NCBI RefSeq assembly: GCF_000005505.3
Contig: NC_016131.3
Coordinates: forward strand, 21,659,501-21,723,500
DNA from: Brachypodium distachyon
Taxonomy: Eukaryota > Streptophyta > Magnoliopsida > Poales > Poaceae
Direction: 5' to 3'
Length of the DNA stretch: 64,000 nucleotides
Shown: in pieces, positions 30,251 to 41,349 of the stretch
Numbering within the stretch: position 1 is the first letter of the stretch
Layout: every line of letters starts with the position of its first letter
Program-made: the position numbers and the translations under genes
Notes under the pieces: generated by a model
Database searches by the model: none
The model's input: only the letters and a program-made list of their open reading frames with translations
What the model was told of the DNA's origin: nothing

Positions 30251-32264
30251 CATGGTAGCTAATTTTCCTATCTTGTGATTTAAAAAAAATTCCCAACAGA
30301 CACGCACTGAAGCCGCCAAGATGGTGACTAAATTTTCCATCGGCCTAAACAACATGTTGAGTGAGCTGGTGCAAGGCTTAACCGGTCTCGTGCCGCACGC
30401 ATTAAAACGTCATGCCACTCATGGCAAACGGCGCATCAACAACGGCGATGACACGGATGATTCAAGTGACGAGGACGGAGATGATCCTGATTCCAGCGAC
30501 GACAATGATGCTGACAAGTTTAAGCTTGCTAGAAGGGCTGTTATGAAAGGCAAGGGGACCAGTGCACCAGTTTCATCGCCTGGAGTTGTACTGTCACAAA
30601 TCAACTTGCCATCAGATTCCGAAGGCCAAGGGGATGAGTTGAGCCCAGCACAAGATGACCCCCCAGAACATGATGATCGTACTGACAAAGAGGATGGGGA
30701 AATAGTACGCGAAACTGCTTCATCATTGGCTAATGTTCTCTCGCATGTCCGGCTGTCCTGTCTTGTTGTCCAGCGTTCAGATGAAGAATTGAGGACGCAC
30801 AATGAAGTGAAGAAGATTGTTGCTAGAGAGTTTGGCTTGTTGAAGGATACATGCGCACCGCCACCTGAGATGCAGAAGAAAACAATTGTATCAGTTTTCG
30901 GTCGACGTTCACCAAGGAAAAGTGTGCCTTGGAGGTTAGTATCACCTTTTCTTTTTCCCTCTCATTTTTGCATTACCTTCTATCCTGGCAATTGTGCTTA
31001 CTAAACCTGGCAGTTCTTCTCACTCACCCTGGCAATTATGCTTAATCAACGTGGCAATCATGCTTACTTTTTATGTTTTTTGCATAGGTGCATGTAAGAT
31101 GATGTTCTCATTTTTTTTTTCTGTTTTTGTGCCTTTCTCACAGGAAAAACTCTATTCCTCCAGCATGCAATCAAGGCGCTGAACTGCCCATCGAGCCAAC
31201 AACCCAAGCAATGTTTGTGCCTTTCAATGCAGCAAGCGAAACCGTCGATGTTTCTTCTGAACCTACTACCGAGGTCGTGGATGTTGCGAGGCAAGCAGCT
31301 TCTGAGGTTGTGGACCTGACAAGCAAACCAGATGCGGAGGAAACATCCGATGCAATGTATTTGACACCTGAAGCAAGTGCTGATACGCGAACAAGGAAAG
31401 CCCCCAAGAGGTACGTTTCCTTTTTCAGAAGTATCCATCTTATTTTTATTCCCCCGTCCCATTTTAATTTGTGTTGTGGGGTTTTTTTAATTTGTGTATC
31501 TCTTCTGTTTTGCAGGAAAAGTTTTGGGCCCAGAAGCGTCATGTGAAGAGAGTAGCCACAAGGAGATCCCCCCACTTTACACCTGAGGCGCAGCTGCTCG
31601 GTGATGTTGATGGCACTGTAGAAAGAGATGGCACAAGCGTCGGCACAACAATTGTTCTTTCTCCGGCAGCGAGGCCCAGCACCGGGGCAGGCCATGATGT
31701 TGTTGCATCATCAAATGTTGGAGAACCATCTAGCTCAGGTACAACTTTGGAGGCATCAACATCTGCACACGGCAACGATGCTGTTGGAGGCAGCCTGCGT
31801 AGAGCCATCATGCTGTCACCCAGCATGCATCCAGATCTTGGTCAAAGCTCTGGTTCAGCCACAAAGCCAATTTTTATATCATCTCCAAGTATCAGTGCAC
31901 AACCACTTGTCAGCAAGCTGCCATGGAACACGGCGGGCACATCTGTCTTTGTGCCGCCCGGAGTGAAGGATCTTGTAGCTGGTTTGTCGGATGCAATAAG
32001 GAGGTCCGGCAGTTTGCCTTCTGATGGCTCTAAAAAGATGGCGGAAACAAGCCGTGCTTCAGTGAGGTTGTCATCAAGGATTGGGCGGAATCCGTTAGAT
32101 TTCACGCCACCTTCTTTCGACCTCATGTCGCTAACAACACCTGCAGATGAGGCTACCCTTATTCCAGAGAGCCATGTACCAAAAGATGTATCACCGATAT
32201 CGTTTGCTATTCCTCGAGGGTCTCAAGGTAAATACTTACACTTAAAGCATTCTTATTCTCCACA

Positions 32265-32600
32265 CTAGAACCTGGCAACTCTGATCCATAGAACCTGGCA
32301 AGTGTGCATACTAAAACTGTCAACTCTGCATACCAAACATGGCAACTATGAATGGTGAACATGGCAGCCCTGCTTTTTAACCTGGCATCCCTGCATGTTT
32401 AACCTGGCAACCCTGTTGTTTTTAACCTGGCAACCCTGTTGTTTTTAACTTGGCAACCCTTCATGTTTTAACCTGGCAACCCTGCATTTTTTAACCCTAT
32501 ACAAGTGCATCCCTCTGTTTTCTTTTCTGATGAGTAAACCTGGGAACTATGAATAATTTTAACTGGCAACTATGATTATTTTTACCTGGCAACTATGAAT
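32265..32600 (+). repeat. 22-23-bp CCTGGCAA minisatellite
   Basis: About fourteen units of 21-23 bp, such as 'cctggcaaccctgttgtttttaa', in the intron between exons 8 and 9. Core TTAACCTGGCAA is the reverse complement of the core of the 4.7-5.6 kb array. Confidence 0.9.
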
Positions 32601-33289
32601 ATTTTACTGTTGGCATTTAAAAAAAAAGCTGGAGAGCATCAAGCCATCGTTGAGAATTTTATCTGGAATGCATCTGAGAAGGCAAAGCATTTCTTGTTTA
32701 ATCCAGCAGCTGATCTTGACGACGAGAAGTCCCTCGAGATTGATCAGCTGGATGCTGCACTGACAGGCCTTGTTTCAAAGGTCCAGTTTGCTTCTGAAGG
32801 TGAAAAAAGCAAAACACCAAAGGAAAATCCTCACAAAACCAGGGTAAAGAGGCCTTCGCGTTTTGTGTGTTCTCCATTTGATGAATCTATTCAAGTCACT
32901 GCTGAACAACAAGATGTGTACGACAAACTTATGACATGCACCACGAAGTCAAAGACCTCCAACATCAAGACTATGAAAATCATTGATTACAAAACCATCT
33001 TTGTCGAAACTCAAGAGCTTGCTAATGATGTCCATCCGAGAGGTGAGCTCTCCAACAACCTTTGCGAAGTTGTTGTCCACTACATGCAAGAGACTAATAA
33101 AGTCGAGGGCAAGGTTATTTTAACATACCTGATAGCAGATTACATGATGACGGGCAACAACTTGCAAATGAGGATTATCGCAAATGCTTTTGAAAGGTCT
33201 AATAAGTTTGCACTCAGCTGCCAGGACAGGGTAAGTAGCAACAGTTTATTTCCTTTTTTAGTTATGCTGTCATTTAACTTGTTCAGGGA

Positions 33290-33800
33290 TGGCAACTATT
33301 AGGCTTAAATCTGTAAATCAGTTCTTTTTGGCCTTTCAATGATGGGAATTATAGAGTTTGGTTCTGGCAATTAGCTTGTTATATTATGGCAAATACTCTG
33401 TTTATATCTGGCAATTAGGGTTAATTTATTCCCTACTCAGCTAGTTTTGGAGCTGGCAATTAGGTTGTTTAAATCTGACAAGTAGCCTGTTTTATTCTGG
33501 CAGTTTAGTTGTTTTATCCCGGCAGGTTCCATGCGGCATTTTTTTAATCATGTGAAACTGATAATTATAGAGTTTGGGTCTGGCAATTAGTTTGATATGT
33601 GATGGCAACTACTCTGCTTATATCTGGCAATTAGGGTTATCTTTTTATTTTCCCCACTGGTTAGGTTGGAGATGGCAACTAGTTTGTTGAAATCTGGCAA
33701 GTGGCTTGTATTATTTTGGCAATTTAGATGTTTTATTCTGGCAATTTTAGTTGTTTTATTCTGGCAGGTTTCATAGGGGATGTATCTCAATCATGTGAAT
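33290..33800 (+). repeat. intron repeat copies C and D in tandem
   Basis: Copy C (about 33330-33550) and copy D (about 33551-33800) match copies A and B of intron 1. They share 'aattatagagtttgg', 'ctggcaattaggg', 'gttttattctggcagg' and a tail ending in 'tcatgtgaa' just before the next exon (33838). The same unit therefore occupies the 3' part of two different introns. Confidence 0.85.
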
Positions 33801-34353
33801 CTGATCTTGTTAACCTGTCACATTTGTTACCGTGTAGATTTACTTCCCAGTGCTGGAGATTGTCGACAAAGATGTTGCTGGGGGCCATTGGTATGCGCTA
33901 TGCCTTAACTTGGTAGCCCAGAGGTTCGAGGCTCCCGACTCAATTCGGGATGCTGGCAATATCTGCCTTGAACATCATGCAACTAGACTAATAGGGAAAA
34001 TCAAAGAAGCGTGGAGTATGTACTATCATAAATCAAGTGTTCAGATCAGGGACTACAAATTAGTTATTATCGATGTTCCCAAGCAGGGCAATTGGCACGT
34101 GTCTTTTCTTCTTGTTTTGCTTATGGTTTTTTTTCTTCTCCAACATAAACTTTTTTTCCTTTTCTATGTACTGCTACAGCAAGGACTGCGGGTTTTTCAA
34201 GCTAAGTACATTGAGACGTGGGATGGGCAAAACGTGCCCCAATTGCGTGCTGCTGACATCCCCAAGGTTAGGAAAATCATGGCCCACCAGTGGCTTTCTG
34301 CTGAGTTCAACAGGTGCAAAGACTGGGACTGGCATCTAAACAACAATAAGTGA

Positions 34354-34699
34354 AGGTACCCTCCCCCCTCCCCTCCCCCAAATCCAATACCGTGTTTTTA
34401 TAAATCTGGCATTTTTTGTCTTTTAAGTGGCAACTGTTTTGACACATAGTGGCAACTGTGTGCACCTGCCATGGCAATTTTGTTAAAACTGACAACTGCA
34501 CAGCTTTTTTGTCATTGCGATTAGTTTACAGGAATCACAAGATGAAATTACAAAATCAATTAATATCAGAATTTTCGCAGTACTTTATTTTTGAGATCAA
34601 ATTTTGCTATTCAATAGCAATATGAGGATTACATCAACTAAAATTAAGTGAATTTGTAGAAGCTTTCACATGCTCTCCACGTTTTCTTCTCTATTGGTT
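34354..34699. other. junction between the convergent pseudogenes
   Basis: Holds the 3' ends of both genes and a few more tggcaact motifs (about 34410-34500). No coding sequence is seen. Confidence 0.5.
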
Positions 34700-37390
34700 C
34701 TATTTTCCTCTTTCTAGGCATCTTCGTGCATCATGCTCTGCCGACCTACACAACTTGCATGTTCTTTTTTCCTTCACAACAATGTCCAAGGAATGCTGAA
34801 ATGCCTTCTTTCTCTTCCTCCCTTTTGTGTTTGATTTTGGCGGGTCCATTATCTGTCCTGTTTGTGATGCTTCAGATGTCGCGGCACTGCCGGCCTGAGT
34901 TGCCTGGTTGGGCATGCTTGGAGCATGCACCGTGTGTGTTTGTTGTGTTGTTACTGGTGCTGCTTGCCTTGCTTCGTTTCTTGCCTGTGTTTCTTGCTGC
35001 GCCGGCGCCTCCCCTGCGTCTGTTGTTGTGTGCTGTGACCTAGGCACGTTAGCTAATGCTGTTGCCATTCTTGCTGCTCTTATTTTCTGATCCTTTTTCT
35101 AGATCTGCTAGCTCTTTTTTCATTTCCCTTGCCTGTTTTGCAGCTATGCGCTGACCATCATCTGTTAGGCAAGGTACTTTAAATAGGTTCCTATATTGTG
35201 CGCTGATCAATGCGAATTTCATCTTTCTTCTTGATTCTTCGGGCATCTCTGTTCTCCCTGCCCCGCCTTGTGCTGCTTCATCTATCAACGCCTCCTTTGC
35301 ATCCCATGTCCATCTATTGAGTATATATGCATCTGGCATTTCAAGCACGTTCATTTGCAGCATAACCTGCATGTATATTAGAAGTCTCAATTAAGCAGCA
35401 GCAGAGTGCCAAAAAATTTTAGATGAAGTTGGCAATTTAGAGTAGTTATCAAGGCAACCCCTCACTCTAAAAACTGGCAATTATGAAAACACTGAATGAC
35501 ATTTCATCCACTTGTCTAGCCCTGGCAACTTAGGTTCATATCCTGGCAACTTAGTGTCAGCAAAGTGGCAACCGTGAAACACAAATCTGGCAACTTAGGG
35601 ATATTTTTGGTTACCTTCAGAATGTGGCAACATAGCATGCCATCCCTCTCAAACTTGCAGCATTTGCATGAGTATTTCGCTTCTCCGACATCTGCAGTTA
35701 CTCTATAGGATCTATTTCCATGGTCCGGCACAAACCTCGTGATGCAAACAAGCATAAATGAGTTGCTGTTCAGCTGGCTGCAATTGTAAGACATGACTTG
35801 CTGCATTTCTTCTTGGAACCTATTGTAGATATTCCGGGTATAGACCTTAGACATATGAACCTCTATAGGGTGCCAAGACCATGTTGTTGTTGTTGTTATT
35901 GCCGTGTCAGCCTCTTGCTTAGAGACAGCCCTCATGATCTTTTCCTGCAGAGCAGCATACTGTTCTACAAAATCAGATATTGAATTTTGCGGGTTAACAT
36001 ATTTTTTCAAGACGGCGTTGAACCCCTCACTTCGTGCCGTGGATTGCAAGAATGTGTAGAAGCTTTGCATAAAGTATGCGGGCACTCAGCAGCTTCTCTT
36101 GTGGTATAGGCTGATGAAGTCTTCATGCTCCTCCAATCCGTGTTTTTGCACCATAGCATTCCATTTCTCCTCAAACTCATCCGGCGTCATGCTGCTGTTC
36201 ACCGAGTCATTGAATTCTGCCTGAAGTTCCTTTCTTCTAGCAAGGTAGGACCCTAGCTTTTCTGTGGCTTTCTTCATGATATGCCACCTACAATTCCGGT
36301 GCCTGGTGTTAGGGAATACCTCATCAATTCCGGCCCTCAAGGTGAAATCCTGGTCAGTTATAATGTTTATCGGTGCGAGACCGTCCATTGCCTCCAGGAA
36401 TGTTCTGAATAACTAAACGGAACTCTCCGTCAGTTCATTCCGTAGAAAGCCACACCCAAATTGGATTGACTGTCCGTGGTTATTTATCCCTATGAATGGC
36501 GCAAACGACATCTTGTAGATATTGGTCATGTACGTCGTGTCGAAAGAGACACAATCGTTGTAGTGCTTGTAGGCCCTTCTTGCTGCACCATCTACCCAAA
36601 AGATGTTCTGGACTTGGAACTCCTCATCAAGCTTGTACTTGTAGTAGAAGTCCTTGTCTTGCTGCTGAAGCTTTCGAAAATAATCCATTGTGTCCTCCAT
36701 ATCAGTGTACTTGTGTTCCATTCGTATTGAGGCGTGATAGTTGGCAACATCCTTCACCGTGTATCCTAGGTTATCCAAATATCCATACAGCCTTGCCATC
36801 ATTTGCATTTGCTTACTTGTTTCAATGTTAACCGAGTGGAGTATTCTTATGAACTGCTTATCTTCCTCAGGGATGTCCCTATGCGAACGCAAGAAACTTG
36901 TCAGCAACCATTTCTTGATCAACGGATGGTTGTGTTCATCCGTGAACTCAGTGACCAGCCATCCATCTGGCCTCCTCTTGATCATCATCTTAGCCTTACA
37001 ACCAGTTCTTTCTGTAATGTTTCTGCTTCTCATTTTGACAACAGGCTCAGGATTCTATGTGTCCTTCTTCTTTGTGGACTGGACACCCGCCCTGTGGCAC
37101 ACAATGAAAACCCTACTGATTTCACCATCAACTTCATACTTCCTCTTGTAGTCATATCTGATGCCAAACCCATACCTTCTGGCATACATCTTGTAGTGCT
37201 CCTCCGCTGCTTTCAAGCTATCAAACACCATTTCCTTGTATGGACGTTGCGGTGTTGACATAACTTCTGATATCCTTTCATTCCCATCTCTCGTCCCTGC
37301 TGGCGGCGTGTGTGCACTTGATTCTTCCAATGTAGCTTCGGTAAATGCTGCCAGATCATGCCCTCTTGTATCTAGATCCCCACCCACCAC
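34700..37390 (-). pseudogene. FAR1-related / MULE transposase gene, decayed
   Basis: Two exons are traced on the minus strand: 37390-35615 and 35366-34700, joined by a GT-AG intron. Domain order matches FAR1/FRS proteins, which derive from MURA-type transposases. First comes a FAR1 zinc-finger region (YARRYGFGIRYDYKRKYEVD ... TDEHNHPL), then a DDE core with FDTTYMTN and NIITDQDFTLRAGIDEVFPN, then a SWIM zinc finger (CKCCKFERDGMLCCHILK). After the intron comes YILNRWTWDAKEA, then a Q/A/T-rich linker and a zinc knuckle (CKLCRSAEHDARRC). The first exon stays in one frame but has three in-frame stops: 37055-37057, 36413-36415 and 36086-36088. At least two replace a conserved tryptophan. A frameshift lies near 35050-35090. 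It is dead as a transposase. Overlapping plus-strand frames are shadows. Confidence 0.88.
35420..35640 (-). repeat. CCTGGCAA-type repeats in the transposase intron
   Basis: Several tggcaact/tggcaatt motifs spaced about 22 bp on the plus strand, filling the single intron of the FAR1-like pseudogene (35367-35614). Confidence 0.8.
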
Positions 37391-37439
37391 TGTGTTACTC
37401 CCTTTGCTTTGTTGTGTTCCCGTTTATTTAGACAAATTC

Positions 37440-37925
37440 AGTTTTTTGTTAGCACTAATTTGGCAGTTTATGTATTTGTTAACAAGGCAATTGTCGAGTA
37501 CTAATCTGGCAACTTAGCAGGTATATCATGGCAATTCAGCAGTACTATTCTGGCAATTCATCGTCCCCTGTTCTACCCTTTTTAGTTCAGCTGTTCTAAT
37601 CTCTCTATCCATCACTACTTATATGGCAATATCCCTAATCTTGTTAGATAATGTATACGGCCACTCATTACAACAACTTACAACAACTATCCTGTCAACT
37701 TAGCTGGTATAACATGGCAATTTAGGCAGTACTAACCTGGTTAATTAGAAATTGGTACTGACCTGGCAACCTAGGTTTTATAACATGACAACTTAGCAGG
37801 CATAACCTGGCAACCTAGGTTTTATAACATGGCAACTTAGCATGTATAACCTGTCAACTTAGCATCCATAACCTGGCAATTTAGGATGTACACGATGGCA
37901 ATTTTAGCTGTACATATACCTTGAG
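37440..37925. repeat. 22-bp CCTGGCAA minisatellite upstream of the transposase
   Basis: Units of exactly 22 bp alternate between 'cctggcaacctaggttttataa' and 'catggcaacttagcaggcataa' types, clearest at about 37760-37915. It lies just upstream of the FAR1-like start, that is, on the promoter side of the transposase. Confidence 0.9.
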
Positions 37926-39450
37926 TCTCCATGTTGCTTGGCGCCCAATAGTCTTCCCTGATGACTTTCAATCCCTGCATTTTTGCACATAATGAAAAGT
38001 CTTTTGTAAGTTGTTGTGGCATGACAGTAATTATCTTGTTTTACAGGGGATTGGGAGGGGGCATTGCTGGCCTGGTGTCTTAATGGTCAGCATGCTGGAA
38101 GTAAAAGCCGGTGTTTTATGGAGGTGAAGCCTGAAGTATTGATGCTGGAGATATAGTACTACTTTTGGTGTGTGTTGATGCATGTAGTTTGTATGGACAA
38201 AACTCCGTTCAGACGCGCCCCTTGTTCAGATGTGCTTTTTTTTAGCCCAAGTCTGTGATGTAATTAGGAACAATATTGTTGTGTGATACATGTGTGTGGA
38301 TTTGTCGTAATTGTGTTCATGTGTTTTACACCCATGCACCATGACTTTTGTTGTGCTGGATTCTATATGAAAAATTTCTGGAAACTCACTGGTTTATCCC
38401 CCCAACCCCTACCTCTCTTAACATGTTGAATCTGGTAAACTAGGGGGAAGAGGGGGGCCGTTGGGTGCCAGGGAAGGGTTGGGTTCCCAGGGGGTGGTTT
38501 TCCAGATTGAGGGGGGGGGGGGTTACCTCTGCCCCTTGTAGAGAGAAAATCCTTCTGCGATGTTGCTCTCTGCCAACTGCTTCAAGGGCATGTGATCCTC
38601 ATGGCTTCTCCTCTATCCTTCTGCAAAAGTTGATCTCTGCATGTCTTGAGGAAGAACAAGATGGGGGAGAACGAGATCTGGTGTTGTCGTGGGGCTCAAG
38701 TTGTGGGGGGGGGGGGGGCGCGAGCTGGGCTGGCTGGCGTGAGCTAGGCTAGCACGAGCTGGCGGGCTGGCCAGACGCGAGCGGGCGTGGCCAGGCGCGC
38801 GCGTAACGGGCGCCGCTAGAGCGCGCACAGTGGGGCACGCCGCTGTGTAGTGCGGTCCATCTCAGAGTACCTTTGCCCAACTTCGATATGAACGGGCCAC
38901 AGAACCATGTGTTTGTTGAAAATAGAAAAAAAAAATTAGAGTACCTATGGAGCTAATTGCTAGGATGGAGATACCTATTACATGATTTAACACTCTTTGT
39001 TTCATGTAATCTTCGAATTATCCTAGCATCTTTACACTAAATATGTGTTGACTAACTCTTAAAATGTTTTAGTGCCACAAACTTTGGATGTTTTTGTCTT
39101 CTTTGTGATACTAGTCATAACTGATATGTTTTTTCCTTCTCCATTTACATATTGGATTTGCCATTTTGTGAGAGTGTACACACATCTAATTTTGTATGAT
39201 TTAATTGTTTGCTTTAAAAAAATTAGCTTATTGGGGTGTTACCGTGCATTGGTAGCGTGGGAACCGGTCATATACACTCTAGCGAGTACCACAACAGTAC
39301 AACATGTATTCCGCTGAAAAGTGATGCAGCTATATATAGACATAATTTGTACACATATATTTTTGGGCTCAAGATTGCAAAATGTCATGATGCCGGACAG
39401 AGATATCCAGAAAGTACTTCAAGTATTGCATTCTATGGTCGGTAGGTATT
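37926..39450. other. spacer, no gene recognised
   Basis: Contains an acceptor-like ttttacag (about 38037-38046) followed by G-rich sequence, homopolymer G tracts at about 38508 and 38704, and a GC-rich block to 38850. The G tracts create spurious frames. It may include the right end of the MULE, but no terminal repeat was identified. Confidence 0.4.
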
Positions 39451-39458
39451 AATTCCTA

Positions 39459-39714
39459 CTCCCTCGATTCCAATGAATAAGGCGTATAAATTTAATCAAA
39501 GGACAACACCCTCTATGGTTGACCAATATTATATAGATAAAAATATGAACATTTCCGGTATCAAATCTTTATCAATAGATTCACCATAAAATATACTTTC
39601 ATAATGGATCTACTTAATGGAATGGATGTTGATATTTTCTTTTATATATTTGATTAAACTTAGTATGTTTTCACTTTTGACTAAATTTACACATTTTATT
39701 CATTAAAATGGAGG
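39459..39714. mobile_element. Stowaway-type MITE (256 bp)
   Basis: Flanked by TA (39457-39458, 39715-39716). Terminal repeats ctccctcgattccaatgaataag / ...tttattcattaaaatggaggt. A longer family than the 110-120-bp copies. It lies 270 bp upstream of the defensin-like gene. Confidence 0.85.
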
Positions 39715-39910
39715 TAGTATAATTTGGCAAGCATATACTAACAAAGGAATTTAATCACCTAGGTGTTATCACCAAATAACATTTCTCATTAATGCCAAGA
39801 TAAGGCTACCATCCCTTATCCAGCTCAACGATAATAAACAATAATTAATTCTTGCCAAACTAGCAGATTGCTAGTCACAAATTTCATTGGTACCACCTTT
39901 TGCCAATCCT

Positions 39911-39918
39911 TTATAAAT
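39911..39918 (+). promoter_or_regulatory. TATA box of the defensin-like gene
   Basis: ttataaat, 69-76 bp upstream of the start codon, the expected distance for a plant TATA promoter with a short leader. Confidence 0.6.
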
Positions 39919-39986
39919 GCATGTCCATGTGAACAAGAAACCCTCGCAGCCTTGCTTCTCTATATCTCAAAACAGCAAACACCATC

Positions 39987-40353
39987 ATGGCTTTCAAGAT
40001 TGCCACCATTGCTGCATCCATCTTGATGCTAGCACTCTTGGTGCCTTCCAGTAAGTATTGAACATGCTCCCACAATTTAAAGATAGTTGCCATATACTCG
40101 TGAACAATTGTGTAATAGAGCATTTGTTTTTGGTTATGTAGGTGCGGTTGAACTCATATGCAAGGAGCACAGAGCTAGGTGGCCAAACTGTGATTCTGTT
40201 GACGCTTGCATTAAAAGGTGCAAAGTTGGAGGTTACAAGGACGGATATTGTTCAACAGTGCTTCCGTCAGCCTGTTGTTGCACGCTTGCGACTAAACCGC
40301 CCGCAGCAAGAATCATAGGTCCAATGTATAATGAGGGTTCGGGTGCTAACTAG
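39987..40353 (+). CDS. defensin-like secreted cysteine-rich peptide
   Basis: Two exons (39987-40050 and 40142-40353) joined by a GT-AG intron give 91 aa. Residues 1-23 are a classical signal peptide (MAFKIATIAASILMLALLVP, cleavage near SSA). The mature part has eight cysteines spaced C-9-C-5-C-3-C-9-C-7-CCC, including CIKRC and a terminal CCC. This resembles the cysteine-stabilised alpha-beta fold of plant defensin-like (DEFL) peptides. Placing the single intron within the signal-peptide coding region is typical of DEFL genes. The tail after CCC is about 23 residues longer than in a minimal defensin. The likely role is a secreted defence or signalling peptide; the target is unknown. A TATA box and short leader support expression. 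Confidence 0.82.
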
Positions 40354-41237
40354 ATATTAATAAGAATGCATACCTCTTGTTGGCTCAGTTGTGAAAAATT
40401 GTGGAGAATGAACTATGCAACGGGTATCCTGACACGCAAACTCGCTCTTTCCCTTTCCCATCTCTTTTGTGATTTCAGGACTTTATGTTTTCTGGTGAGC
40501 AATTTATGGAAAACAAGTAATGGACAAAGGCGATTGGATTTTGTTGGGCCGTCCAAGCACGATGACCTATAGTTTTTAATTTATGGTTTTTAAATACCCC
40601 ACAATATACGCTAGCATATTTCCAGTTTTTGAATAATACGCACTATACAGTGGCATTTTTCTTCCTCTCCCTAACCCTCAAAGGACAAACAAATTGTGTA
40701 CATTTTGTTACTTTTGACCTTTTCGCCTCATCCTGCATCTCCATAGCATGCAATCCAGCGACTTCACAGCATGTTAACCGTCTTTGCATAAGACAATCAA
40801 CAACGCTTCAATTGTGTAAGCGCGTAATAATAAGAATGGTTTTATTGATCCTATATTGATTCTAAATATTACAAAAATCTTAATCTGAACACGGAATGCA
40901 AAGCAATGAGAATGAAATATTGCAGAGTTCACCTTCTTATATGCACTGACAACCTATCTATGCATGTCTATGACCATCATCAGATAATTTATAGAAGCTA
41001 TTAAAGCCAGCTTCAGAAAATCGAATGTGAAGAAAAAAGCACAAATGTTTAGCCAGGGAGGAGCACGGCTGGGGCTTGGCCTGTGCCCTCCAATTTGCAA
41101 AGAATGTACACATCTGATTTGTCCAATCTATACTAATATGCAGAGCAGCCCGAGCAAAATAATCGCATTTCTAATCTAGGCTAGACTAAAAGAACGTAAC
41201 CTAGTAACACATTACTCAAATTGTCAAATACGAAGTA

Positions 41238-41349
41238 CTCTCTCCGATCCTAAATTGTTGTCGAAATATTACATGTGTCTGGACGCTTTTTAAGAATAGA
41301 TACATTCATATTTCAGCAAATTTGAGTCAAGAATTTAGGATCAGAGGAA
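41238..41349. mobile_element. Stowaway-type MITE
   Basis: A 112-bp element flanked by TA (41236-41237, 41350-41351). Terminal repeats ctctctccgatcctaaatt / aatttaggatcagaggaa. Same subfamily as 27430-27548. Confidence 0.9.

Larger units (their letters stand above)
27718..34353 (+). pseudogene. Ulp1-like (C48) cysteine protease gene, decayed
   Basis: About eleven exons can be traced: 27718-27777, 28706-29203, 29311-29416, 29589-29741, 29888-29984, 30300-30934, 31144-31410, 31516-32227, about 32628-33230, 33838-about 34101, about 34180-34353. The N-terminal region (FIFPGRGVLPLTEQSVHEVL) is typical of grass Ulp1-containing transposon proteins. An acidic, low-complexity middle follows (DDTDDSSDEDGDDPDSSDD). 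The C-terminal domain keeps the C48 triad context: GGHWYAL (His), APDSIRD (Asp), VPKQGN (oxyanion Gln) and KDCGFF (Cys). Such enzymes cleave SUMO or related conjugates; activity here is doubtful. Breaks: a frameshift in exon 3 (TAA 29377-29379), one in exon 5 (TAG 29921-29923), a phase conflict at exon 7/8 (TGA 31544-31546), and a 1-nt loss just after the catalytic Cys (34199-34206). It ends WHLNNNK plus stop. Confidence 0.75.
27700..38150. mobile_element. candidate MULE carrying transposase and Ulp1-like protease (boundaries uncertain)
   Basis: Two convergent, decayed genes lie tail to tail: a C48 (Ulp1-type) protease on the plus strand and a FAR1/MULE transposase on the minus strand. The same minisatellite family fills introns and flanks of both. 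In plants, a subset of Mutator-like elements (Kaonashi-type KI-MULEs) is known to carry a Ulp1-like gene beside the transposase, so this reads most simply as one old element of that kind. I could not find a convincing pair of terminal inverted repeats or a 9-bp target duplication. The ends given are therefore only the extent of the recognisable content. Confidence 0.55.

Noticed and set aside
34726..37258. Several plus-strand frames of 60-151 codons, some hydrophobic
   Set aside because: They are the opposite strand of the FAR1/MULE transposase exons.
38465..38828. Overlapping frames in a G-rich stretch
   Set aside because: Created by G homopolymers and GC-rich sequence, with no recognisable product.
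26100..38900. Terminal inverted repeats for the proposed MULE in the GC-rich blocks at 26.19 and 38.75 kb
   Set aside because: Both blocks are GC-rich and share short gggcgcgcg-like words, but no sustained inverted alignment could be made by eye.
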